10,990 nucleotides of DNA from positions 1 to 10,990 of the forward strand of contig JALLAP010000710.1 in NCBI GenBank assembly GCA_036939355.1. Direction: 5' to 3'. The DNA comes from Thalassiosira profunda (lineage: Eukaryota > Bacillariophyta > Thalassiosirophyceae > Thalassiosirales > Thalassiosiraceae). Below, one piece after another: positions 1 through 7,648 of the stretch. Each line of letters opens with the position of its first letter. Positions within the stretch are counted from its first letter, which is position 1. Position numbers and translations under genes: made by a program. The notes below the pieces were generated by a model. It was not told where the DNA came from and ran no database searches. It saw only the letters and a list, made by a program, of their open reading frames with translations.

Positions 1-228
1 TACGATGGGCAAATTAATGTCCGACCGCTAAACGGATAGTAACGGCGGAATAGTAATACCTGGTCTTTGAGCGGCGGGAGCCCTGCCGGCCACGAAAAGC
101 TGTATCTCATTCCATCCGGAAGTCCTCACCTCTTCGTCGCGCCTCGCGGTGTCAGCAAAAAAGATCGGCAAAATTCTGCACCGCCGCACAATCACAATCG
201 ATCGAAGCCTCTCGAAGCAACACCGACC
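1..228. other. Upstream region of the CDGSH gene
   Basis: No gene is visible; the stretch probably holds the promoter and 5' UTR of the CDGSH gene. The only local repetition is a short GATAGTAA/AATAGTAA pair separated by CGGCGG near 34-57. An open frame continues upstream of the CDGSH start to 67, but the signal peptide clearly begins at the Met at 229. Confidence 0.5.
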
Positions 229-795
229 ATGAAGACCGCCCTCGCCCTCCTCGCCCTCTCCGCATCGGCCGCGGCCTTCGTCCCGTCGGCCGGGCCGGCC
301 TTCGAGAGTGAGTCCACGAGATAGGCGCGTGGAAGAGAGTGTTGGCTGGGTGATGTGTCGGTGGATGGGGTGATGTGTGATGCCGGCAGTTGGGTCGGTG
401 CATGCGGCAGGCCCAAGGCAGGCGGCGCATCGCCGCTCGCTGTGCTATCGATGCTTGTGGCGTCGTTTTCATTGCGACGATCATTTGCAGATCTGTGTGT
501 ATCTTTCCATTGCATCGTATCTCAACTGCAACTAACAATCTCACACATAATATCCAAACGGCGGTGGCAAACAGCCCGCCTCTACGACGGACCCGGAAAG
601 ATCAACCAAAAGATCGACCTCGACTCTCCCAAGGTGGCCACGATGGACACCGTGGAAGCCGGTGGGAAGAAGGTGTACTGCCGCTGCTGGCAGTCGGGGA
701 CGTTCCCTCTTTGCGACGGCAGCCACATGGCGCACAACAAGGAGACGGGGGACAATGTCGGACCGCTGATTGTGAGCGTGGCCAAGGAGGAGTAG
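229..795 (+). CDS. CDGSH iron-sulfur (NEET-type) protein, probably plastid-targeted; two exons
   Basis: Spliced from exon 1 (229-307) and exon 2 (575-795). The intron, 308-574 (267 nt), begins GTGAGT, ends CAG and has a CTAAC branch-point-like site near 530. The product is 99 aa. A single CDGSH motif is visible at residues 61-77, YCRCWQSGTFPLCDGSH, with the three Cys plus one His ligand set C62, C64, C73 and H77 of the family, which binds a redox-active, transferable 2Fe-2S cluster. Residues 1-16 form a hydrophobic signal peptide ending ASAAA|FVPS. The Phe after the predicted cleavage site resembles the ASAFAP motif of diatom plastid presequences, so a plastid stroma location is inferred, as for plant NEET proteins. 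No transmembrane anchor follows, unlike animal mitoNEET. An upstream TTGCAG acceptor at 485-490 would also keep the frame and add 28 residues between leader and domain; it is less likely. The motif call is firm; location and start are inferences. Confidence 0.88.
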
Positions 796-1283
796 GATGG
801 TACTAGGAGGGGTTGTGATTGCGTAGGTGGCTGTTGGAAGAAGGAATGTGGTTGGGATGTGGAGCTATGTCTGCAATGGTACACCAGAGAATTCCGGGTT
901 GCTCAGAGAAGGAAGCTACACGGAACGATGCATGCATGTTGATACATTTTCTCTGCCTGTGGTAAATGGTGAGATGCTCGATGACTGAAACAACTGAATG
1001 CTGGCGTCAATAAAACGTAAAAGCAGCTTGCCTCTATTACCTCTGCTAGTGATTGCCAAGGTGCAGCGGCCAAAGGCCACACTAAAGCCACGTGTGGGGC
1101 GCTAACGGTAGCTGAGCCCGAAGGGCGACGTTACGTAGTGCCCGAGAAGTGGCTTCCACCAAAACAAAACGCAAACGACAGCTTTCGGAGGCACTCTTGC
1201 TTTAGAATGCACTCCCTCCTTAAGCCTTCAGTGTCCCAGTCACTTGTGAGAGTGGTGCACTTAATAAAATTGGGTCCAGCAAA
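796..1283. other. Intergenic stretch between the CDGSH gene and the large unknown gene
   Basis: It holds the likely 3' UTR of the CDGSH gene (to about 1030) and then the likely promoter and leader of the next gene. It contains a TACGTA palindrome near 1132-1137 and an A/T-rich TTAATAAAAT at about 1260-1270. I see no convincing coding sequence or RNA gene. The only open frame, 62 codons on the minus strand at 903-1091, has no recognisable feature. Confidence 0.6.
1009..1014 (+). promoter_or_regulatory. Candidate polyadenylation signal of the CDGSH gene
   Basis: An AATAAA hexamer lies about 215 nt after the CDGSH stop codon, in the right orientation. Diatom 3' ends often lack a strict hexamer, so this is only a position to test against transcript ends. 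Confidence 0.25.
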
Positions 1284-3631
1284 TTGGATTCTTTGGGTTC
1301 AGTCCAGCTAGGAGGGTCTACTCTCAGCCTTGGTTGGAGCAAAATGTTCTCGGTGGACAACGAACAGGGCCACATCTACGTCAAAGAGGGGGACGACGAG
1401 GACGACGGGGACAAGGTCGGCGGCGCTGGCCACGGCGGCAACCGGGCGAAGCGGTACCGCAAGAAGGCCAAGAAGAAGAGGCTCCCGGAGCCCAAACTCC
1501 GATCTGCCATCGACATCGACAACATCCCGGAGCCGCTGCAGCGCGAGCTGGTCCGGCGCGTGTTGGCCATCGCGTCCGAGTTCATGTGCCCGGAGTACCC
1601 CACGACCCACCGGAAGCTCTTTGCGCGCGATATGCTGGGGCTGCCCATCGGCGCGCAGGTCTTCTTCCGGTCCATCGTGAAGAGCTCTGAGGAGTGCAGC
1701 GTGATTGGAGGCGGAAAGGCGGTCTGGGGCTTCCCGCGGCGAGCCGCTATGAACATGCTCGAGGATGGAATGCAGGTGGCCCTGCTGGAGGGTGGATATC
1801 CCATCGACGACCGGTGGAGGTGAGTGCCCGGGCGCCGCGTTGGAAAATGTGCACATCTTATGCACACTCATCATTCTCACGATCGCACGCTATTATCCCG
1901 CAGCCTCCACGAGTCCGTCAACGGCAAGGTGTTGAGCCGCTACGTCCGCGTGGACAGCGGCATTCGGAGCAACGTGGCGGCATGCATGAAGGCGATCCAC
2001 TCCAAGAAGGAGCGGAAGCGGGTCCGAGCGGAATCCCACAAGGTGGAAGAAGTTGTGTTGAATTTCCCACCCGGGCGCCTCGCATCGTGCCCGCCCAAGT
2101 ACGAGGAGGCCAAAATCAGCGCCAAGAACAACGTCTTCGGCGAGGACTGCCCGGTGGTTGACCCATTCGAACATTGGCCGATGCCTAACCCGCAGAATAT
2201 CTCCGAATGCCACGACACGCGGCCCTACAAGACTAGGCCGCAACTGAAGAAAGCGTTCAAGAGGACGGTGGATCGGTTCCGTCGCCTCGAACGGAACGGC
2301 GGCTACGGCGCCTTCGATGTCGCCAAGACGCTGTGGGAGGAGACCAAGAGCGGGAGCATGGTGGACTACCTCGTCAACGAGCGAGTGACTGTTCTCGGCC
2401 ACGAGCCCGGGAGCGGGTGGTACGTGGCGTGGACCACCACCGGCATTGTCGTCCTTAGGCTGGATTACATCGGCGACGACGAGATTCGTGTGATTGTGGT
2501 ATTCATTCCGTGGTGCTACATGATCTTCTCCAAGGGCGACGCGGAGGTCACGTGGGCGAGGCTCACGAGCCAGGAGAAGTCGGTCATGTCAGCCCAGTGG
2601 GCCTACTACTTCTTCGGCTTGCTCAGGGAGGAGAACTCGACCCTTGTCCCGGACGACAGCTTGGACCGCCTCGTGGAGAACGACATCTACCTCCTTTGGT
2701 GCATCTACCTGCACGATCTTCAGTTCAACCACCTTCACAAGAAGGCGGTGGGTCTGAAGTTCAAGAACGCACTCTCGGGCTCGAAGAGAGACTGCTTCGA
2801 TCCGTCGTTCACGAACATGCTCAGGAACGACAACCTCGATCACATTGGGATCGCTCCGCGCCGCCTCCAGGCCCGCCTCGAAGGCTGGGCGTTGGAGGAG
2901 GACGAGCCCGAGCACGTCCGCCGGGACAACAAGTTCGTTCGCTTTGCCCTCTCGTTGGCCTCGTCTCAATCCGACCGCAATCTCGACGAAGTGGTGTCGA
3001 CCATGGTGGGCTGCTTGACGCACGACCGCCACGAGCACGGCCTGGAGACGACGAGGGGATTCGCCACGCCGCGGCACAATATCATCATGTCGAAGACCAA
3101 GGATGTCCACAGCGACTTGCTGGAGCGGTTCCACACGCACTACCTTGCGACGCGCAACAATTCCGGCAACACCTCCAACAACACCAGCGTCACCGAATCG
3201 CGTATGGTCACGACGGACGATTACCTGCGTTACTACCATGAGCGATGCGAGACCAAGTTGGGTAGATTCTTTGTGCAGGGCAATGGCAAGGCCGCCGTGG
3301 ACATTGGCGAGCTTCCACTGAACAACGACGGTACCCCGTTTGAGATCCCGGAGGACGGAACCGTGCTCCGTCCGGAGAAACGGGGCCAGCAAAGCGTCGT
3401 CTTCCGCCGCGACAGGTTCGTGCCTGGGATCTCGCATGGCGGATTGCTGCAGCGCGTCAAGCCGGCAAACGGCTCCGGCAGGACGAAAAGGCGCCAGTCT
3501 CAAAAGTTTCCGGGGTACAAAATCAGGTGGACCGACGGCTCTTCCGGTACACCTCGAAGAAGATCCAATTCCTGAACGAGCACAACGTCGTGGAGGTGTG
3601 GTTCGAGCGCCTGCCGACGGCGGAGGATTAG
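1284..3631 (+). CDS. Large protein of unknown function, two exons, probable C-terminal frameshift
   Basis: Exon 1 is 1284-1819 and exon 2 starts at 1904. The intron, 1820-1903 (84 nt), runs GTGAGT to CCGCAG, and splicing joins DDRW to SLHESVNGK in frame. As written, the frame stops at TGA 3573-3575 (735 aa). From about 3539, however, a different frame gives 30 well-formed codons (LFRYTSKKIQFLNEH, then VVEVWFERLPTAED) to TAG at 3629-3631, so one base seems lost near 3538 and the intact protein would be about 754 aa. The start is uncertain: ATG 1344 (MFSVDNEQG, context AAAATG) is as good as ATG 1284. An acidic patch (EGDDEDDGD) is followed by a basic cluster (KRYRKKAKKKRLPEPK) that could be a nuclear localisation signal. 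The rest is a mixed, globular-looking protein with one hydrophobic run (about 2490-2530, IRVIVVFIPWCYMIF) and an Asn/Ser/Thr-rich linker (about 3156-3200). I recognise no domain. High GC3 over the whole length and a clean intron support a real gene. Confidence 0.75.
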
Positions 3632-3759
3632 AGGGGAGCATCGACGAGCAGCGCGCAGCCGCTGCTTTCTCGACGACACAACTCGTTGCAACGCAAAAGA
3701 GCAGACAAATACAAACCTAGGCTCATATTTACGATACACCTCTTCCTCTCTCCACTCAG

Positions 3760-3905
3760 CGCCGGCGACGAGGCGCTCTGCTCGCTCATCGACGCGTCCA
3801 CGAAGGCGTTCAACACCAGCGCGGGCCGGTCGCTCTCCTCGCCCAACACCGGCGTGCTCCCGACGCCCTCCGCACTCACCCGCATCCGCGACGTGTCTCA
3901 GCGCC
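3760..3905 (+). other. Exon-like segment with no gene attached
   Basis: A pyrimidine-rich tract (3740-3757) ends in CTCAG at 3755-3759, a good splice acceptor. It is followed by G/C-third-position codons reading GDEALCSLIDASTKAFNT and then a Ser/Pro-rich stretch with ALTRIRDVSQRR. The frame stays open to 4144 but looks less protein-like after about 3905. No upstream exon or start could be joined to it in phase; joining it to the end of the preceding gene gives the wrong frame. It may be an internal exon of an unrecognised gene, a gene remnant, or chance. I do not recognise the peptide. Confidence 0.25.
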
Positions 3906-3986
3906 GCTCTCCCCTCTCATCGACGCGCCCGCGAGGAGACCGCTCTCGAGTGAACACTCGCCCATGCCCAAATTCGTCATTCGGTC

Positions 3987-4364
3987 TCATCCCGTTCCCA
4001 CGCTGCCGCTTGCCGCGTTTGTTGCATCTGGAAAACTCCCCCACAGCTCATATCGTCCTCCATCGCCGCTGCCGTCCCGTCCCGAGGAAGTTTCGTTGGC
4101 CGGGGACGTTAGCGTGGCTCCAGTCTGGTCCACGTTGGGGGTGACGAGGCCGGTCGTGGGCACGTGGTCGTTCGTCTCGTTCACGCACAACTTGTTGCTC
4201 TCCTCGACGTTCTCCCCGCTCTCTGCGACGTGGATATTGACGGTTGGAGCGCGGACGACGCTGGAGTCGACGGTCGTGATCAAAACAATCGAGGGACGTT
4301 CGGACCGAGGCAACACTCCGTGGGCGCTCCCGCGGGGGTCTCCGACGGCGCCTGACCGGCGGGG
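3987..4364 (-). other. Possible minus-strand exon or gene fragment
   Basis: Read on the minus strand, the frame opens after a TAG at 4365-4367 (which could serve as a splice acceptor AG) and runs 125 codons to TGA at 3987-3989. The translation is polar and acidic, with stretches such as ESGENVEESNKLCVNETND and TGLVTPNVDQTGATLTSP, typical of a disordered protein tail. It has no ATG start of its own. The opposite strand is open over the same bases (3964-4845) but reads as a hydrophobic Ser/Leu/Phe mixture, the usual antisense image of an acidic protein. I favour the minus strand, with low confidence and no functional call. Confidence 0.25.
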
Positions 4365-4500
4365 CTATGACGCTGCGCTGGCCGTTCCATCCCTCGTCGT
4401 CTCGTTGCGCCTCGTGCAGCAACACGACGCGGTGGCACCTCTCGCAGCTCTCCTCCTGCTGAGCGACCTTCTGGCCACCTCAGGCGATTCGATTCGACCA

Positions 4501-4542
4501 AAGTGCCGGGCGGCGATTCCCAGGAAGTACCGGGCGGCGATT
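4501..4542. repeat. Imperfect 24-bp-period direct repeat
   Basis: AAGTGCCGGGCGGCGATT (4501-4518) recurs at 4525-4542 with one mismatch (AAGTACCGGGCGGCGATT), spacing 24 bp. Only two units are present. It lies in the low-coding-quality region and may be part of a larger dispersed genomic repeat. Confidence 0.6.
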
Positions 4543-5028
4543 TTAGATTTGAATCGCGAAGGCGCGCCGGGGAGGTGGACGCTCCACACCTCCTCGGCCT
4601 CTTCCTCGCCACCTGCCTCGATTCTCCTCGCGCGCCGTGCCACCGACCCCTCCTCCGGCGGCCAGACGCAGCCCGGCGACGAGGCGTTGTCGACGTCCCC
4701 GCAACGCCGGGAGTGGACGGCGAGGCGGTGGGCGTGGCCGAGGAGGCGCTTGGTGGGGTGGGTATGGGCGGCGCTGAGCAAAAGTGAGGGAAGAGAGGGC
4801 GCCGTCGTTCAAGAACGGAAAGCTCGACACGCGTCCACCTGCTGAACGGATTGACGACTGTAACTCCTTCCCTCTCCTCCCTCCTTTCTGCAGTTGTCCC
4901 AGTGTCCCACTTGGTGAAATTTAGTTCCATAAAATGCAATTCTTCGGTGCATTCACCTCCAATGGGTTCTTTTCCATCATCCTGGGAAATGCACCACCAA
5001 AAGATGAAAAGGGTCGTCCCTGAAGTGC

Positions 5029-5032
5029 AAAA
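5029..5032 (-). terminator. Candidate RNA polymerase III terminator of tRNA-Val
   Basis: The minus strand shows TTTT here, 24 nt past the tRNA 3' end, the first run of four T after the gene. Four T is the minimal pol III stop. Confidence 0.4.
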
Positions 5033-5055
5033 GGTGTTCCGCCCATCAATGGGGC

Positions 5056-5127
5056 TGTCCCGACAGGGTTTCGAACCCCGGACCTTTTCGGTGTAAACGA
5101 AACGATCTGCCACTGATCTACCAGGAC
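5056..5127 (-). tRNA. tRNA-Val (anticodon UAC)
   Basis: The 72-nt cloverleaf folds fully. Acceptor stem: GTCCTGG with TCGGGAC (two G-U pairs). D stem: GATC/GATC. Anticodon stem: TTTCG/CGAAA around the loop TTTACAC, giving anticodon TAC for GUA valine codons. Variable loop: AGGTC. T arm: CGGGG-TTCGAAA-CCCTG. Discriminator base: A. CCA is not encoded, as expected for a nuclear gene. The internal B box GGTTCGAAACC is perfect; the A box TAGATCAGTGG departs from the usual TRGCNNAGYGG at one position because D-stem pair 11-24 is A-U rather than the usual pyrimidine-purine. No intron. The unusual D stem and weak, A/U-rich anticodon stem leave some chance of a tRNA-derived repeat or pseudogene. Confidence 0.87.
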
Positions 5128-5198
5128 GTGTGGCCAGAAATGGCCCAAAATTGTTACAGAAACTTTTTAGTAACTCTACTCTACATAAGTACGTTGTA

Positions 5199-5210
5199 TC
5201 GTACGTACGA
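5199..5210. promoter_or_regulatory. GTACGTAC-type palindrome upstream of PP2C
   Basis: TCGTACGTACGA is a perfect 12-bp palindrome 285 bp before the PP2C start codon. The same GTACGTAC core recurs in the divergent promoter at 9697-9720. It may be a binding site for a dimeric factor; this is inference. Confidence 0.35.
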
Positions 5211-5266
5211 AACTTTACCTACCAACCAGCAACGCGCAACGCACCCAGCCAAACAAAAAACAAGAA

Positions 5267-5296
5267 GCAGCTGCGCTGCAACCAGCGCTCAGCTGC
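5267..5296 (+). other. Strong hairpin in the PP2C upstream region
   Basis: GCAGCTG + CGCTG pairs with CAGCG + CAGCTGC across the loop CAAC, giving 12 base pairs interrupted only by a 2-nt bulge (CT at 5288-5289). It could act as a structured 5' UTR element or belong to a non-coding RNA. Confidence 0.5.
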
Positions 5297-5393
5297 AACC
5301 CTGGTGACACCCCCGACTCCCGAGAGCGCCCATCGTCGCCACCGCCAGAGGAGCCAATCGAAGTGCAGTAGGTGGCGGCGCGGCGCGCAGGTA

Positions 5394-5428
5394 GATCCGT
5401 CTTCTTGGACGGATCATTTTTTTTTTTT
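5394..5428 (+). terminator. Perfect hairpin followed by T12 (terminator-like)
   Basis: GATCCGTC (5394-5401) pairs perfectly with GACGGATC (5408-5415) across the loop TTCTTG, and after one A a run of twelve T follows (5417-5428). The layout resembles an intrinsic terminator or a pol III RNA 3' end. It sits 67 nt before the PP2C start codon, so it may instead be a 5' UTR hairpin next to a homopolymer. Confidence 0.4.
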
Positions 5429-5494
5429 GCAAATCGAGCTGACACCTGGCACCGGAGTAGGGGGCCGAGCATTGAGAACCATCGATAAATTACC

Positions 5495-7487
5495 ATGGGG
5501 AACCTCCTCGGCTCCCCCATAACGGAAAAAGACACCCACGTCGGCGTCACGCACGACAGCAACGGCGATCAGGCGTCGTCGTCCGACGGAGGAGGGTTGC
5601 AGTATGGAATATCGTCCATGCAGGGCTGGCGCATCCACATGGAGGACGCCCACATCGCCCAGCCGTTTTTGTTTGCCGAGAAATTGAAGGAGGAGGCCGA
5701 GGACAAGGGGCATGACAGCGGTAGTGGGGCTGCGGAAGATAATGACGCACCCAACAAAAAGACTGCTACAACATCGACCGAGGAGGGGGAGAAGAAAACT
5801 GACGCGGACCAGTCGATGAAGGACTCCGGCACTGCCAACAAATACGTCCGAATTCCCCTCCCCAACCACTCGTTGTTTGCGGTCTTCGACGGCCACGGAG
5901 GTTCGTTTGCCGCCGAGTACGCCGCGAGGAATTTGCTCCGGGTGCTGTGCCGAAGCGACTCCTTTTGTCAATACGCGGAGAAGTGGAGGGGGAGGGAGAC
6001 CTACCTCCGGGCCGCGATGGAGAAGCTCTCGATCGCGGGGGACGCATCGTCTGAGGAGGCCACCAAAGCCACGATGGAAACGACCGAGGAGGACAAGACC
6101 CCGGAAAAGATGGACGACCGGCAACGGTTGCAGCAGCTGCAAAAGCGGGGGCGGGAGAGCGACGAGAAGGTGAAGCAGATCAAGGAGCAGGTGAAGAGAC
6201 ATTTCGACGGGGAGGTGAACATATCGGTGGCGGAGTGCGCGGCAGATACGGCCTCGAATTCGTCCAACCCCTCCTGCGACGGCGACATTGACGCCAGCGA
6301 CAGCACCGACCTCCAGGTGGCCCGTGCCACCTACGACCACGAGCTCATGACCCTGCTGGAAAAGTCGTTGCGCGATGCCTTCGTGGACCTGGACGCCGAG
6401 ATCCTCCGCGCCGTGCAGGGAGATCAAATAGGCGAGGCCAACGCCCCCTACGGGCTGGGATACGACCTGAGCCAGCACTCGTTGGACGTCTGCATTGGCC
6501 ACCTGCCCACGGAGGCCCCTCCCGCGGCCGATGCGATCATGGGCGATGTGAGTTCGGAGAAGGAGACGGGGACGGATCCCAAGGCGGACCACCCCAGCCC
6601 CTCCGACGACGAGGACGCGGGCACCACCGCCGTGGTGGTGATGACCACGCCGCGGTGGATTGCGTGCGCCAACGCTGGCGATTCCCGGGCGGTGTACGCC
6701 CGCTCGGGAGGCCGGGCCGTGCCCCTCTCGTACGACCACAAGCCCGACGACGAGGACGAGGAGCGGAGGATACGCGAGGCCGGAGGATACGTCAGCGGGG
6801 GAAGGGTCGAGGGGGATTTGGCCGTGAGCCGCGGCCTGGGCGATTATCGCTTCAAGGAACTGGACTCGGTGATGAGCGGCGCCGCGGGGGAGAATGAGCG
6901 GAGGAACGCGACGGTGCTGCAGCGGCAGATCGCGAGCACCCTCAAGGGAGGGGAGGACGACGTGCCCATGCTCAAGCCGTCGGAGCAGAAGGTGTCGCCG
7001 GTGCCGGACATCATCGTTCAGAATCGCGATCCGAAGGAAGACGAATTCATCGTCATCGCCTGCGATGGCATCTGGGACGTGCAGACGAATCAGGAGTGCG
7101 TGCGGATGGTCGTGGATATTTTCGGGGAGGGCGAATCCGACTTGGGGTTGGTGTGTGAGGAGATTCTGGATTTGTGCCTGATCAAAGGCTCCAAGGACAA
7201 CATGACGGCCGCAGTCATAAAATTCCCCAAGCAAACGATAGGAAAGGGGGGCGGCGTGGCCGCGAGGAGGGAGCGGAGGGGGGCATCGGCGACGAACGAG
7301 GGGCAGGGTGGCGACGAAGGACAGGTGCATTTGCGCCGAGTCTACAACCCTTACATTCCTCCAGCGCAGCGCGAGCAGGAGGAAGNACGAAGGACAGGTG
7401 CATTTGCGCCGAGTCTACAACCCTTACATTCCTCCAGCGCAGCGCGAGCAGGAGGAAGAGGAGGAGGAGGATGGCGAAGAGACATAA
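5495..7487 (+). CDS. PPM/PP2C-family Ser/Thr protein phosphatase, predicted N-myristoylated
   Basis: Metal-dependent (Mg/Mn) protein phosphatase; target unknown. The start ATG is in a good context (ACCATGG) and Gly2 fits the N-myristoylation consensus (MGNLLGSP), suggesting membrane attachment. All PP2C motifs are present: SMQGWRIHMEDAH (residues 41-53; E50/D51 metal site), FAVFDGHGG (128-136; D132/G133, H134), GTTAVVV (376-382), NAGDSRAV (393-400), LSYDHKP (411-417), EGDLAVSRGLGDYRFK (439-454), IACDGIWDV (521-529; D524), GSKDNMTAAVIKF (565-577; D568). Two insertions enlarge the domain: residues about 60-120, and about 155-375, partly charged and coiled-coil-like with an acidic end (SPSDDEDAG). 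Insertion and N-terminus recall animal PPM1G, an inference. No intron. Near the 3' end a 72-bp block is repeated around an N (7386). Collapsing the duplicate gives a 639-aa protein with an acidic tail (EEEEDGEET) and TAA at 7485-7487; reading through the N shifts frame and is not trusted. Confidence 0.93.
7314..7458. repeat. Exact 72-bp duplication around a single N (assembly artefact)
   Basis: Bases 7314-7385 and 7387-7458 are identical over 72 bp and separated only by the N at 7386. This is the pattern of two contig ends that overlap but were joined with a one-base gap instead of being merged. Removing one copy plus the N restores a clean PP2C C-terminus. Confidence 0.92.
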
Positions 7488-7648
7488 GAGGGAGAGAGAG
7501 AGAGCTCGAACTGGGTTCGAGAGACCGAAATCGTCGCCCGATAGAGACGGATTTCTCTCTGGGACGGATTTGACACAAGATAGAGCTACAAAGATTGTTG
7601 CTGTACGAATAGAAGCTGATAACGGCAGTGGATAATGAAGTGTAATTC
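7488..7648. other. Convergent 3' spacer with a GA microsatellite
   Basis: This 161-nt stretch separates the stop of the PP2C gene from the stop of the pseudouridine synthase gene. The 3' UTRs of the two convergent genes probably overlap here. A (GA)n run lies at about 7491-7504. No clear polyadenylation hexamer was seen on either strand. Confidence 0.55.

Larger units (their letters stand above)
3632..5055. other. 1.4-kb region without a confident gene
   Basis: The region lies between the unknown gene and the tRNA. It contains an exon-like segment on the plus strand (3760-3905), a long open frame on each strand (3964-4845 plus; 3987-4364 minus), and an imperfect 24-bp tandem repeat (4501-4542). 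In the overlap the third codon positions of the two strands fall on the same bases, so high GC3 cannot tell them apart. From about 4370 to 4850 translations in all frames are Arg/Pro/Ala-rich and look non-coding or repeat-derived. No transposase, reverse transcriptase or terminal repeats were seen. It may be a decayed gene or a genomic repeat. Confidence 0.5.
5128..5494 (+). other. Leader/promoter region of PP2C with three hairpins
   Basis: This 367-nt spacer between the tRNA 5' end and the PP2C start has no coding sequence. It holds a GAAA-tetraloop hairpin (5132-5145), a 12-bp palindrome TCGTACGTACGA (5199-5210), a strong hairpin (5267-5296), and a perfect 8-bp hairpin (5394-5415) followed by T12 (5417-5428). 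Part of it is presumably the PP2C promoter and 5' UTR; how much is transcribed cannot be read from sequence. Confidence 0.6.

Noticed and set aside
903..1091. 62-codon minus-strand open frame in the 796-1283 spacer
   Set aside because: Short, Cys/Ser/Ala-rich, no homology that I recognise, and it lies across the likely 3' UTR of the CDGSH gene.
2510..3241. 243-codon plus-strand open frame inside the unknown gene
   Set aside because: Out-of-frame shadow with a Pro/Arg/Gly-rich, low-quality translation.
2589..3641. 350-codon open frame on the minus strand
   Set aside because: It lies opposite the large unknown gene, whose plus frame has better composition and a supporting intron. High GC keeps the antisense open.
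4501..4542. Two-unit repeat as a CRISPR-like array
   Set aside because: Only two units with a 6-bp gap, in a eukaryotic context; no array structure.
3632..5055. Mobile element in the gene-poor region
   Set aside because: No transposase or reverse transcriptase motif, terminal inverted repeat or target-site duplication could be found.
4280..5113. 277-codon minus-strand open frame
   Set aside because: It runs through the tRNA gene and becomes a Pro/Arg/Ala-rich translation; no motif.
5414..7330. 638-codon open frame on the minus strand opposite PP2C
   Set aside because: It is the antisense image of the PP2C gene; all PP2C motifs are on the plus strand, and the minus translation is rich in Arg, His, Leu and Val with no motif.
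7387..7573. C-terminal extension of PP2C past the N
   Set aside because: It exists only because the duplicated 72 bp plus the N shift the frame; collapsing the duplicate gives a natural stop.
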